64,000 bases of DNA from an uncultured bacterium (lineage in GTDB: Bacteria; Bacillota; Negativicutes; Acidaminococcales; Acidaminococcaceae), in NCBI GenBank assembly GCA_905215645.1, contig CAJMQS010000006.1, positions 1 through 64,000 of the forward strand, in the 5' to 3' direction. The notes under the pieces are model-generated. The model did not search any database. It worked only from the letters and a program-made list of their open reading frames with translations, and was not told the origin of the DNA. The stretch's first letter is position 1; every line of letters begins with the position of its first letter. Below, in pieces: positions 25,763 through 35,600 of this stretch. A program made the translations under genes and the position numbers.

Positions 25763-25921
25763 GGCCAACGGTCAGCTGTCAACGGTCAACGGCCAAAGGA
25801 TACCAGATGGCTGCCCATCTGCTTTTGAACCTGCGGGCCCATCCTGGCCCCCGGTTTTCTCTATTTCAAAATCAATTTACAAAAATTGATTTCCACCGGC
25901 CGCTGACCATTGACCGCTGAC
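25763..25921. repeat. Type C heptamer inverted-repeat element
   Basis: The left arm has five consecutive 7-mers at 25763-25797: GGCCAAC, GGTCAGC, TGTCAAC, GGTCAAC, GGCCAAA. The right arm has three at 25901-25921: CGCTGAC, CATTGAC, CGCTGAC. The centre holds the 20-bp hairpin ATCAATTT-N4-AAATTGAT at 25871-25890, the same module as in the type A elements. A terminator starts one base after the right arm. Confidence 0.85.
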
Positions 25922-25949
25922 AAAAAAGGTGCCCGTAGGCACCTTTTTT
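25922..25949. terminator. Bidirectional terminator between mscS and the TPR gene
   Basis: AAAAAAGGTGCC, a 4-nt loop, then GGCACCTTTTTT: a perfect 12-bp stem with A and T runs. It overlaps the minus-strand stop codon at 25948-25950. Confidence 0.88.
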
Positions 25950-26964
25950 AGTATCCCAGCTTCTTCTTCAACCCTTCCATATCTTTCTCCGATAAGAAAG
26001 GACGGATCACATCCAGGTAATATTCCGCTTCTTTTTCCCGTCCGGCCTGGTGGCAGGTCTGGGCTCCGCCGGCAGCCAGCCGGAGGATTTCTACATTGGG
26101 CCCCAGGGGGATCCCTTCCTTCTGGGCAAAGGCCGCCAGGTCTTCCCGGGTGGCGGGCTTCCCATCCAGCTTCTGGGCTTCTGCCAGGGACTGGAGCTCT
26201 GTTTTGGCTTCTTCCGAATCCTGGTAGTTCAGGCTCAAGAGGAACGCATACCGGGCTCCCTGCCAGTCTTCCCGGTGGAGCAGCAGGGCCCCTTCATTCC
26301 GGTAGCAGCGGGCCAGATCCTGGGGACGGAAAGCCTGCTGGAAGGCTTCCCGGTTCACCCGGCCGAAGCTTTCCCAATCTTCTTCTTCTTTCAGCACGGC
26401 CAGGTAACAGGCTCGTAACGGGGCACTGGCTGGGTCCCATTTCAGTCCTTTTTCCAGGGCTTTCCTGGCTGCTTTCGTCCGGCCCTGGGCCAGTTCCAGT
26501 TCTCCCAGGGTGAGGTACAGGAGATGGAAGGGGAAGGGAGCCTGCTGGAGTTTTTTCTTCGGCTGGCAGAACTGCCGGTACAGCACCATTTCCATCGGCT
26601 CCGCAAAGGAGCGGAATTCCACTTCCGAATCAGGCTGGAACAGGGCCGAATGTTCCGCTTCCTGGAGATGGGGCTCCAGGACTTTCCGAGCTCCGTCGAA
26701 ATCCTGGGCAACGGTGCGCTTCCGGGCTTCTTCCAGATCTTTCCGAAATTTCTCGAAGGCCTTGCTGAACATGTCAGCAAAATGCTGCCGGCTCTCTTCC
26801 GGCATCAGTTTGTACAGCAGCTGGCTGCAGGCCCGGCTGATCTCCCGGTGCAGGGGATGGTCCCGGTACAGTTCGATGCAGCCTTGGAGATATTTGATGT
26901 CCTTCTGGGAATCTCCCGTCAGGTTGTCCGTGATCGATTTGATGATGGTATCCAATTCTTCCAT
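25948..26964 (-). CDS. TPR-like repeat protein
   Basis: 338 residues, cytoplasmic, almost entirely helical. TPR-type hairpins can be seen at HLLYLTLGELELAQGRTKAARKALEKGLKWDP (about 146-177), ARCYRNEGALLLHREDWQGARYAFLLSLNYQD, and AGGAQTCHQAGREKEAEYYLDVIRPFL. The N-terminal half is less regular but helical. No enzymatic motif is seen, so it is probably a scaffold or adapter. It runs alone on the minus strand, with the bidirectional terminator at its 3' end. Partners are unknown. Confidence 0.75.
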   Translation of the reverse strand: MEELDTIIKSITDNLTGDSQKDIKYLQGCIELYRDHPLHREISRACSQLLYKLMPEESRQHFADMFSKAFEKFRKDLEEARKRTVAQDFDGARKVLEPHLQEAEHSALFQPDSEVEFRSFAEPMEMVLYRQFCQPKKKLQQAPFPFHLLYLTLGELELAQGRTKAARKALEKGLKWDPASAPLRACYLAVLKEEEDWESFGRVNREAFQQAFRPQDLARCYRNEGALLLHREDWQGARYAFLLSLNYQDSEEAKTELQSLAEAQKLDGKPATREDLAAFAQKEGIPLGPNVEILRLAAGGAQTCHQAGREKEAEYYLDVIRPFLSEKDMEGLKKKLGY

Positions 26965-27089
26965 GATGCAAAGCCTCCGATTTCTCCATGCAATATCTTC
27001 TTTATTATACAGGATAGCGGGGAAAAAGGCGAGGGCAGCCTACTGGTGTGTTATAATGGTTCTATCTGAGACGCAGGGGAGGCAGCGGT

Positions 27090-28478
27090 ATGGTACAGCA
27101 TGGGAAAGTATTCTTTTTGCTGGGAGGCCCCTGTCTCCTGCTCCTGGCCCGGTGCTTTTTGGCGGGAATCTTCGGAGTGTACGGCAGCTTGGCCATGGGA
27201 ATCGCCCTGTGGATGATTTTCTGGTGGATCACCCGGCCGGTGGCCCTGACGGTCACCGCTCTCCTGCCGGTGGTGGCCAACGCCTTCTTTGCCTTGGCTC
27301 CCATGGACCAGATGCTGGCCCAGTACGCCTCCAGCAGCATTGTGCTGCTGTTTGCTGCCACCCTGTTGACCCTTCCCTGGGAAAGGATCGGGCTGGATCA
27401 CCGGATTGCCCTGCGCTGCTTGGCTTTCATCGGGCCCACCATGAAGAGCCAGATCACAGTATGGTTCTTGGCGGCGGTCCTGTTTTCGGTGGTGCTGCCC
27501 AATGCGGTGGTAGTGGCTGTTTTCACTCCCACCGCCCTGGCCATGCTGAAGGCTGCCGGCTGTGAAGGGAAGGACCCGGCAGCGGGGCCCATCCTCTGCG
27601 CCATCGTGTTCGGGGCTGCGGTGGGCGGCGTGGGGACTCCTGTAGGAGGAGCCATGGATGTGATCGCGGCCAACCTGTACCAGCAGGCCACCGGCCAAGA
27701 ATTCCTCTTCACCCAATGGTTCCTGGATTTCCTGCCCTATCTGCTCCTGTCCGCTGGCTGTACCCTGGGCGTCCAGCTGCTGCTGCCGGAACCGGTCCAT
27801 AAGCTCCAGGGGACACGGGAATACTTCCTCCAGGAATGCAGGCGGATGGGCCCCTTGAAGCGTGATGAAAAGATTTGCTTGGGACTTTTTGCCTTGGCCC
27901 TGGCCGGATCTTTCCTGCGGCCTCTCTATGCGGCGGCCCTGCCCGGCCTGCTGCCGGCCTATCTGTACGGAAGCCTGGGCTTTTTGCTGTTCTTCTTGGA
28001 GGGAGAAGATGGCAGGCCCCTTCTTTCCTGGGACTATGCACAGCAGCATATGATCTGGGGTGTCCTGATCCTTTTTGCCGGAGGTCTGGCCATGGGGAAC
28101 CTGCTGGAAGCTTCCGGAGCCAACCGGAGCTTGGCCCAATGGACAGCGTCCCAGGCTCCTTCTCCCGGGCTGCCCCTCATTGCCGGGATCGTATGCTTGG
28201 CGGCTTTCCTCTCCGAAGTTTCCAGCATCACCATTTCTGCAGCCCTGACGGTCCCTTTGGTGATTTCTTACACCCAGAGTGCAGGGCTGCCCCTGCTGCC
28301 CTACTGGATGGCTGCGGTCATGGGCTTCAACGGGGCGTTCCTGCTGCCCACCGGGATCCGGGCCATCCCCTGCGGCGCCGGCCTCTCTTCCCGGGAGTTG
28401 TTCCGCCGGGGACTGCCGGTATTTGCGGTGCGGCTTTTGTGTGCAGTGGGGATGGGATGGCTTGCCGGGCTAGGTTGA
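27090..28478 (+). CDS. SLC13/DASS family sodium:anion transporter
   Basis: 462 residues with about eleven hydrophobic segments. Family landmarks: WWITRPVALTVTALLPVVAN near the N-terminus, VLPNAVVVAVFTPTALAML, and GAAVGGVGTPVGGAMDVIAANLY, corresponding to the first SNT-like re-entrant region. The C-terminal counterpart is SEVSSITISAALTVPLVISY and GFNGAFLLPTGIRAIPCG. Relatives take up dicarboxylates, citrate, sulfate or glycerate with Na+. The SNT motif is diverged (GTPVGG / EVSSIT), so I do not assign a substrate. A TATAAT at 27052-27057 upstream is a likely -10. Confidence 0.85.
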   Translation: MVQHGKVFFLLGGPCLLLLARCFLAGIFGVYGSLAMGIALWMIFWWITRPVALTVTALLPVVANAFFALAPMDQMLAQYASSSIVLLFAATLLTLPWERIGLDHRIALRCLAFIGPTMKSQITVWFLAAVLFSVVLPNAVVVAVFTPTALAMLKAAGCEGKDPAAGPILCAIVFGAAVGGVGTPVGGAMDVIAANLYQQATGQEFLFTQWFLDFLPYLLLSAGCTLGVQLLLPEPVHKLQGTREYFLQECRRMGPLKRDEKICLGLFALALAGSFLRPLYAAALPGLLPAYLYGSLGFLLFFLEGEDGRPLLSWDYAQQHMIWGVLILFAGGLAMGNLLEASGANRSLAQWTASQAPSPGLPLIAGIVCLAAFLSEVSSITISAALTVPLVISYTQSAGLPLLPYWMAAVMGFNGAFLLPTGIRAIPCGAGLSSRELFRRGLPVFAVRLLCAVGMGWLAGLG

Positions 28479-28499
28479 CTCCCGGCGCATAGGGCCCTG

Positions 28500-28528
28500 T
28501 TGCCCCTGCCGCAGGCCCATGGTATACT
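28500..28528 (+). promoter_or_regulatory. Candidate promoter for the anchored orphan gene
   Basis: TTGCCC (28500-28505), a 17-bp spacer, TATACT (28523-28528). It lies about 25-30 nt before the AAAGGAGG site at 28543-28550. Confidence 0.55.
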
Positions 28529-28559
28529 GAATGGAATGAAGCAAAGGAGGCTGGCTGTT

Positions 28560-29606
28560 TTGCCCATGACGGAGAAGAAAAAGAAAAGATCCTGGCTCCG
28601 GTCCAAGATCACGTTCCTGGTACTGACCCTGGTGGTGATCTTGGGGGTGGTGGGGTACAATTACCGGACGGATATCGAGATGCGCATCATCCACCTGAAG
28701 CCCCAGCCGGTGCAGAAAGTGGAACTGGGGAAACTGGGGCTCCAGCTCCAGCGGTTCAACACGCCGGAAATCACCAGCTACGATGTGGACAAGATCCTGA
28801 GCTTCGTGATCCGGGACGATAAATTCTATCTGGCCCTCCGGAGCCAGGACGGAGACAGCACAGCCGTCCAGGCTTATGAGCGGAAGGAAGGGAGCCTGTT
28901 CCCCTTCCGGAATTTCGGGAAAAAAGGGACCTACACCATCCCGGAAAAGATGGTCCTCAGCGTGAACATCGCCGGCAATGGGGATGTGGTCTATGTGAAA
29001 AAAGGGCTCCATACCCTCCGGGACGGGAATGATATCATCAGCCTAAAGGGGAACACCACCGCCACCCGAGTGGCCTTCCTTCCAGGCTATGAGCAGGCCT
29101 ATCTCTACGGCAACGATAATTTCACCTTGGCTGATTATCGGGACGGGGCCTTTGAAAAGAATCATCCATCCTTCCTCCACAACCGGACCAAACCTTTTGC
29201 CGGAGGCCTGACCCAGGTACGGGTCACAGGGAAGGGGATCATCTTCGGAGGAGGCCGGATCAAACCCAACGGGCTCAATATGGTGGAAGCCTTCACGCCC
29301 CAGGGCAAAGCTCTCCAGAGTTACGGCAGCCCTATCCAGACGGACAAGGATTCCATCTACAACCTGATCGATATGGCGGTACTGGACCATTATCTGGTGG
29401 TCATCGATGGGTTCACCTTGAAATTCTGGACCCGGGAAGGGCAGTATCTGGGGAACCTGAACAGTTCCAAGATGCTGGGGGACAACCTGAACTGTGCCAA
29501 ACTGGCCCCCATCGACGGGAATACCTTGGGGATCCTGGCCTTTGTCCGGAATGCCCAGACCCGGCTGGTGGAAATCAAGATCTTCGCACTGACGTTTCCG
29601 AGGTAA
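28560..29606 (+). CDS. Membrane-anchored hypothetical protein, possible beta-propeller
   Basis: About 348 residues. A lysine/arginine-rich start is followed by one membrane helix (ITFLVLTLVVILGVVGYNY, about residues 16-34), so the bulk faces the periplasm as a type II anchored protein. The rest is beta-rich with repeated short blocks (DKFYLALRSQDGD, GDVVYVKKGLHTLRDGND, GKGIIFGGGRIKPNG, DHYLVVIDGFTLKFWTREGQYLG) that read like propeller blades. I do not recognise a named family. I favour the TTG at 28560, 9 nt after AAAGGAGG; the ATG at 28566 is the alternative. A strong terminator follows. Confidence 0.68.
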   Translation: MPMTEKKKKRSWLRSKITFLVLTLVVILGVVGYNYRTDIEMRIIHLKPQPVQKVELGKLGLQLQRFNTPEITSYDVDKILSFVIRDDKFYLALRSQDGDSTAVQAYERKEGSLFPFRNFGKKGTYTIPEKMVLSVNIAGNGDVVYVKKGLHTLRDGNDIISLKGNTTATRVAFLPGYEQAYLYGNDNFTLADYRDGAFEKNHPSFLHNRTKPFAGGLTQVRVTGKGIIFGGGRIKPNGLNMVEAFTPQGKALQSYGSPIQTDKDSIYNLIDMAVLDHYLVVIDGFTLKFWTREGQYLGNLNSSKMLGDNLNCAKLAPIDGNTLGILAFVRNAQTRLVEIKIFALTFPR

Positions 29607-29609
29607 GCC

Positions 29610-29643
29610 GGGGGCTGCTGCTCATGCAGCAGCCCCCCCTTTT
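29610..29643 (+). terminator. Terminator before addB
   Basis: GGGGGCTGCTG (29610-29620) and CAGCAGCCCCC (29627-29637) form a perfect 11-bp stem followed by CCTTTTC. It has the same GCTGYTG...CARCAGC layout as the other hairpins of this genome. Confidence 0.8.
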
Positions 29644-29661
29644 CACACGAAAGGAGCAACC

Positions 29662-32600
29662 ATGTCCAACATCCTTCACTGCCTCCAGCTGGGAGAATCT
29701 ATGAGGGACCGGTTCTTGGAAGAGGCCCGGTCCTTTCCCTACGGCTCCGCCTTGTTCCTGGTGCCCAACCGGTATTTTCAGCAGAAGATCCGGGAAAAGG
29801 GCGTGATCCGGGCTGCTACCATCGATTTCCTTCCCCAGGAGATCCTCCGCTGGAACGGGGGGACTCCCGGTTTCCGGCCGGTGAATCGGCCTGCTCAGAA
29901 AAAGATCCTCCAAAAAGCCCTGGACTATCTGAAACCCCATTTGGACTATTTTTCCAGTTTGGTTGGGAAAACCGGTTTCCGGGACAATCTCCTAGCCCTG
30001 TTCGACGAATTTTCCCGGGACGGCCTGGAACCGGAGACCTTCGAAAAGGTGCTGCTTTCCTGGAATCGGGTGGGGGCACTGAAAAACAAGGATATGGACT
30101 TGGTCCGGCTCTATACGGCCTACTGTTTTCAACTCCAGGAACTGGGGCTGGAAGATCTGCCCCGGATCTACACCCGGGCGGCGGAAACCCTGGAACAGGG
30201 AGGGCGCGTCCCCTGGAAAAAATGCTATTTCAGCGAATTTTACCAGTTCGATCCGGTCCAGCTCCGGCTGATCCGGGCTTTGGGCCAATGCTGCTCCGTG
30301 GAAGTGGGATTGTTTTACGACCCGAAACGGCCGGAACTGAGCCAGGTGACGGAAAAAATCTATGGAGACCTGGTGGGAGCCGGATTCAACTCCGTCCAGG
30401 AAGAACCGGTGAGGTCAAAACCAGCAGACTTGACGGCCCTGACCCGGGAATGGAAGCCGGGGGCCCGGACAGAAACAGGCACCCCCCACATCCACTTGGG
30501 AGAAGGAGTGAGCCAGGAGCAGGAAATCCGCATGGCACTCACCTCCATCAAAGAACGGCTCCAACAGGGGGTGAAGCCGGAAGGAATCTTGGTCCTGGTC
30601 CGGAAACTAACAGATTATCAGGGCCTGGTCCGTTCTTTCACCGAATACGGAATCCCCTGTCGGCTGCCCCAGGTGGTGGACCTGCAGAGCCAGCCTTTGC
30701 CGGATTTCCTCACCAAGCTCATGGCAGCAGTCGGGGAAAAAGAGGACATATCCCGGTGGCAAGCCCTGTTCCGGTGCCCCCTCATGGAAGTGCTCTATCA
30801 GGTGGACCGAGGAAAACTGGACTTTTTGTATACCCAGCAGTATTTTTCCACGGCGGAAGATTTCCGATCTTTCCTCCAGAGAAAGGAACTGGTGAGCACC
30901 GGGTTCTGGGACTTGGTGGATTTCCTCCAGGAAGACCATACCTCGGCAGGATGGCGGGATGGATTCTTGGACCATCTGGCCCAGTGGAAGCTTCCTCAGG
31001 CTTGGGGCAAGCTCCATCAGGAAGGGAAAGTGGACCTGGATCAGGTGAAACTGCTGACCCAGACCGAACAGTTTGTCCGGGAAACTTTGGAAGATCTGGT
31101 CCGCACCTGGGAACTGTGGGGGCAAAAGGAGGCCGTCCTGTCCCTGAAAGAGGTCAGGACCTTCTGGAAGGATTCTTTGGACAGGGGCCCTTTGACCCTG
31201 ACGCCCGGCGATTCCCAGGGCATCCCTGTGCGGGAGGCGGGAGAGATCCAGGGAGTCTCTTTTCCCTATGTGTACCTGCTGGGGGTCCGAGAAGGGATGT
31301 TCCCTGCGGTGAAACGGGAAAGCTGGCTCTACAACGATCAGGAACGGGCAGAACTGAACAGCCTGGGACTGGAGCTGAATCTGACGGCCCGGGCCCTGGA
31401 TACGGACCGGTACTTTTTCGGTTCCGCAGCAGCCCTGGCTACCCAGGATCTGTATCTCAGCTGGTACAGCGATGAAGAAGGGGGAGCCAGCGCCTATATC
31501 ACGGACCTCCGGAATTTTTTCGGAGCAGACAGTCTGCCGGTGACCGTGTACCAGAATGATCCGGACCATTGTGCCAGCCGGGCCCAGCTGGTAGATTTCC
31601 TGGCCGAACAGCCCCGGCTGGAGCCACAGGAACAGGCCTTCTTGGCGGAACAGACAGGCAGTGATTTCCCGGAACGGTCCCGCTCGGAATACCGGCGGTG
31701 GGAAGAAACGGACAGCCCTTGGAACGGCACAGTGCCCGGAGTGGTGAAGGGGCCCCTCCATCTGTCCGCCTCCGCCCTGGATGACTGGCTCCAGTGTCCT
31801 TTTGCCTATCTGGCTTCCCGGCTGTGGAAAATGGCTCCCTGGCAGGAACGGACCGCTTTTCCCACCCCGGATATCGTAGGGGACCTGATCCACCAGACCC
31901 TGGCGGCTTTTCTGGAAAAACATCTCCAGGAAGGGCTGACGGGCATTCCTCTGGAGGAGCTGGAAAAAGAATTGGCAAAGACCTATGAGACCGTCTTTGC
32001 CCAGATGCATCAGGAAGGGAAAATCGACGCCAGCCCCCTTTTGGGCCATCTCCGGCAACGGTATGGTAAATGGCTGCAGAACTGGCTCCGCAAGGAAATC
32101 GCCTATGAAGAGAGCGACCAGCTGGGGCTGAAACCGGACCAGGTGGAATGGAGCTTTGGACGGGAACAGAGCCCCCGGCCGGAGCTGGCGAAAACCATAG
32201 ATGGGGAAAAAGTGTACTTTTCCGGCCAGATCGACCGGATCGATACCAACGGACAGAAATGGATCCTGCTGGATTATAAAACCGGTACCCCGCCTTCCGG
32301 GCAGGACATCCTCCAGGGAAAGGCAGTGCAGCTGCCCCTGTACTTGGAAGCCCTGGAAACCCTGGGGAAGGTGGCCAAAGAACAGATCCTGGGGGCCGGT
32401 TATGTACAGATGCACAGCGGGGACCGGAAGGGAGGAACCTGGGACAAGGGGGTGAAGGACGCTTTTCCCTGGATGGCCAAAGCCCGTCCTCCGGAAAAGG
32501 CAAAGGCCCTTGAGGCAGCTGACCAGGCGGTGGAAGAGGCGGTCCGGGAAATCCGGAGAGGCCATTTCCCTGCCCGGCCGGAGGGGAATTGTCCCGACTG

Positions 32601-32676
32601 GTGTCCCGCCCGGGATCTGTGCCGGATCCGGGAAAATCCCTACGGGATTGCCGACAAAGAAAAAGGAGAGGAGTGA
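29662..32676 (+). CDS. addB: ATP-dependent helicase/nuclease subunit AddB
   Basis: 1004 residues, somewhat shorter than Bacillus AddB (about 1160). The N-terminal part is helicase-like (FLVPNRYFQQKI, GILVLVRKLTDYQGLVRSF, VYLLGVREGMFP), but I see no Walker A, so it is probably not an ATPase. The C-terminal RecB-type nuclease has GDLIHQTLAAFL, GQIDRIDTNGQ and LLDYKTGTP (about 868-876). Cys712 in LQCPFAYL and Cys976, Cys980 and Cys986 in NCPDWCPARDLC match the 4Fe-4S cluster of AddB. With AddA it resects double-strand breaks for RecA. AddA begins 4 nt after the stop. Confidence 0.92.
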   Translation: MSNILHCLQLGESMRDRFLEEARSFPYGSALFLVPNRYFQQKIREKGVIRAATIDFLPQEILRWNGGTPGFRPVNRPAQKKILQKALDYLKPHLDYFSSLVGKTGFRDNLLALFDEFSRDGLEPETFEKVLLSWNRVGALKNKDMDLVRLYTAYCFQLQELGLEDLPRIYTRAAETLEQGGRVPWKKCYFSEFYQFDPVQLRLIRALGQCCSVEVGLFYDPKRPELSQVTEKIYGDLVGAGFNSVQEEPVRSKPADLTALTREWKPGARTETGTPHIHLGEGVSQEQEIRMALTSIKERLQQGVKPEGILVLVRKLTDYQGLVRSFTEYGIPCRLPQVVDLQSQPLPDFLTKLMAAVGEKEDISRWQALFRCPLMEVLYQVDRGKLDFLYTQQYFSTAEDFRSFLQRKELVSTGFWDLVDFLQEDHTSAGWRDGFLDHLAQWKLPQAWGKLHQEGKVDLDQVKLLTQTEQFVRETLEDLVRTWELWGQKEAVLSLKEVRTFWKDSLDRGPLTLTPGDSQGIPVREAGEIQGVSFPYVYLLGVREGMFPAVKRESWLYNDQERAELNSLGLELNLTARALDTDRYFFGSAAALATQDLYLSWYSDEEGGASAYITDLRNFFGADSLPVTVYQNDPDHCASRAQLVDFLAEQPRLEPQEQAFLAEQTGSDFPERSRSEYRRWEETDSPWNGTVPGVVKGPLHLSASALDDWLQCPFAYLASRLWKMAPWQERTAFPTPDIVGDLIHQTLAAFLEKHLQEGLTGIPLEELEKELAKTYETVFAQMHQEGKIDASPLLGHLRQRYGKWLQNWLRKEIAYEESDQLGLKPDQVEWSFGREQSPRPELAKTIDGEKVYFSGQIDRIDTNGQKWILLDYKTGTPPSGQDILQGKAVQLPLYLEALETLGKVAKEQILGAGYVQMHSGDRKGGTWDKGVKDAFPWMAKARPPEKAKALEAADQAVEEAVREIRRGHFPARPEGNCPDWCPARDLCRIRENPYGIADKEKGEE

Positions 32677-32680
32677 AGCC

Positions 32681-35600
32681 ATGGCCAGTTTTACCAATCA
32701 GCAGCAGGAAGCCATTTCGACCCTGGACCGGAACGTATCGGTATCTGCCGGTGCCGGTTCCGGCAAGACTCGGGTCCTGGTGGAACGGTTCCTGAAGATC
32801 CTGGGAGACCGGCAGGCAACCGCCCAGGAAATCCTGGCCATCACCTTTACCCGGAAAGCGGCCCGGGAAATGCGGGAACGGGTCCAGAAAGGAATCCTGG
32901 ACCGGCTGGGAGCCGCGGAAGACTCGGCTGACAAAACCTATTGGCAGGAACAGCTCCGGCTGGCGGACCAGGCTCCCATCACCACCATCGACAGCTTCTG
33001 CTCCCAGGTACTTCGGGAAAATCCGGTGGAAGCGGGGCTGGACCCCAATTTCACTGTCCAGGAAGAATACCAGATCCGGGCTTTCCGGGAAGAAACGGCC
33101 AGCACTTTCCTCCAGCAGGAGATCCGGCAGCAGGATCCGGATCTCACGGCTCTTTTGGAACAGTATCCAGCGGACCGTCTGGTTAGGATCTTGGTGGCCC
33201 TCATCGACCGGCTGCCGGAGATCTTGGCTCTCCCCGGGGGCCTGGCGGCTGTCTATGAAGAAAATCTGGAAGGAGAAGAAGACGGAAAAATCGAAGCGGA
33301 AGGGGCACTGGATGCTCTTTTGGAAGCCCGAGATCAGGCCGGCCCCAAAAGCCGGGAAAAACTGGAGAACCTGGCGGGCCAGAGGGATACTGTCCATCAG
33401 TGGATCGCCGATGGATGCTATGACCGGGCGGCCACGGCCTTAAAGCCTGTTTCTGCCACCGGAAAGGTGAAAGAATTGGTGAAGGAAGCAAAGGCAGCTC
33501 TGTACAAACTCCTGGCACTGTCCCTGGATGCCCAGGGAGCGGACCAGGCACGGCACTGGGAGCAGGTCCTCATCCGTTTCCGCAAGGCCCTGCTGGATGC
33601 GGCGGAAGCCCGGGAAATCTACAGCTTCGGCTATCTTTCCGCCAAGGCAGTGGATCTGCTGGAAAAGCGCCCCAATGTACTCTTACAGTATCAGAACCGG
33701 TTCAAATTCCTCATGGTGGACGAATTCCAGGATACCAATGAAGAACAGAAGAAACTGGTGTACCTGTTGAGCGGGGGCAGCAGTAAAAGTCTCCAGGGCC
33801 GGAACCTGTTCGTGGTGGGGGATGCCAAGCAGTCCATCTACCGGTTCCGGGGGGCGGATGTGAGCGTGTTCAAGCAGGTCCGGGATGCCATCGAGGCCAC
33901 CGGGGGACGGAATATCGTCATGGATGATAACTTCCGTTCCGCTCCGGAAATCATCCGCGCCTGCAATACCCTTTTCGACGATCTCCTGGGCACGGATCAG
34001 GATTCCGATGTGACGGCTCAGCCTCTCCACGCCCATCAGCCTCCTTCCCGGAAACCAGTGTTCGCCGTCCTGAAAAAAGGGGACTGCAGCCCGCAAGAAT
34101 GCCAGCAGGCAGAAGGCCGGTATGTGGCCCAGGCCATCCGGCAGCTGGGGGAGGAGGAACATCTGCCTTTCGGTCAGATGGCCATTTTGCTGCCGGCCAT
34201 CCATCTTTCCCGACAGTATGAAGAAGCCCTGTCCGCCCTGGGCATCAAGAGCCAGGTCAGCGATGGCAAAGGCTTTTACGACCGGCAGGAAATCGTGGAC
34301 TGGATCAACCTGCTGACTTTTCTCCTGAATCCTCGGAAGGATTGGGCTCTGGCCGGCTTCCTCCGCTCTCCTTTTGCAGGGCTCAGCGACCAGCAGCTGA
34401 CGGACCTCCTGAAGCCCTGGCCGGAACTGAGCCTGTGGGAAAGCCTCCAGCAGAGCCTGGAAGAACCTTACAGCATTTTGGCCCAGAAGCTGGAAAAACT
34501 GCGTCAAATTGCCCAGTTCCAGTCCCTGCCGGAACTTTTGGACCGCTTCCAGGAAAGTTTCGCCGTGGAACCCACCCTGCTGGCCCAGCGGGGGGGACGG
34601 GAAAAACTGGCCAATTTCCGGAAGCTCCGGGCCCTGGGTGTCCAGGCAGCTATGGAAGAGGGCAGCACGGCCCGGGATTTCTTAGACCGGCTGAATCTCA
34701 TGCGCCAGCTTTCTGCCCGGGAAAGTGCGGCCAATCAGGAAGCGGATCCGGATGCAGTGAAGATCATGACCATCCACAAGTCCAAAGGGCTGGAATTCCC
34801 GGCGGTATTCCTTCCGGATCTTTCCAGAAAAGATCCTTCCGATACCGTGGGGATCCAGTTCCTGCCGGGAGAGGGCTTCGGAGTGAAGGTGCTGGATGAG
34901 GAAGGGAACGACCGGGAAACTTCGGTCTATGCCCGGCTGAAGGAAGAACGGAGCCGTCTGGAAAAGGCGGAAAAACACCGGCAGCTGTATGTGGCCATGA
35001 CCCGGGCGGAACGCTTCCTGTACCTGGTGAATGTGGACGAAACCAAAGAAGGGAAGAAAAACGACAGCGATCCGGAAAAAGAAAAGTGGGGCCAGGCTCT
35101 CCAGCGGGTGTTCGCCCCGGAAGGCCCCAATGGGGACCAGATGGACTGGGAAGAACTGGATGTGGCGGAAATCCTGGACGCTCCGGAAGAACAACAGGAA
35201 GAGGAAACGGAGGCCTTTGTCCTGGATCCGGCGGTCTATGAAAAAATCCAGCCGGTGACCGTGCCCCGGAACCTGGAACTGTCTGCCAGCGCCCTTTTGG
35301 AATACGATACCTGTCCCCGGAGTTTCTACTATCATTATTTCCGGCACATGCCCGGCATCGATCCGGAAACCTTCGGTACGGGGAACCATCGGATTTCGGC
35401 CATCGAACTGGGGACCTATGTACACAAAGTGTTGGAACGGCTCCAGGAGGTGCCGGAGGAAACGGCCTTGGAAGAAGCCCTGGAGGTGTTGGACCATCCG
35501 GACGCCGAAAAACAAGTGTTCCGCCTGGAAGGGAAGCGGCTGGTGGAACGGTACTGCGCCAGTCCCCTGTACCAGGAACTGAAAGACCTGCCTGCCCAGG

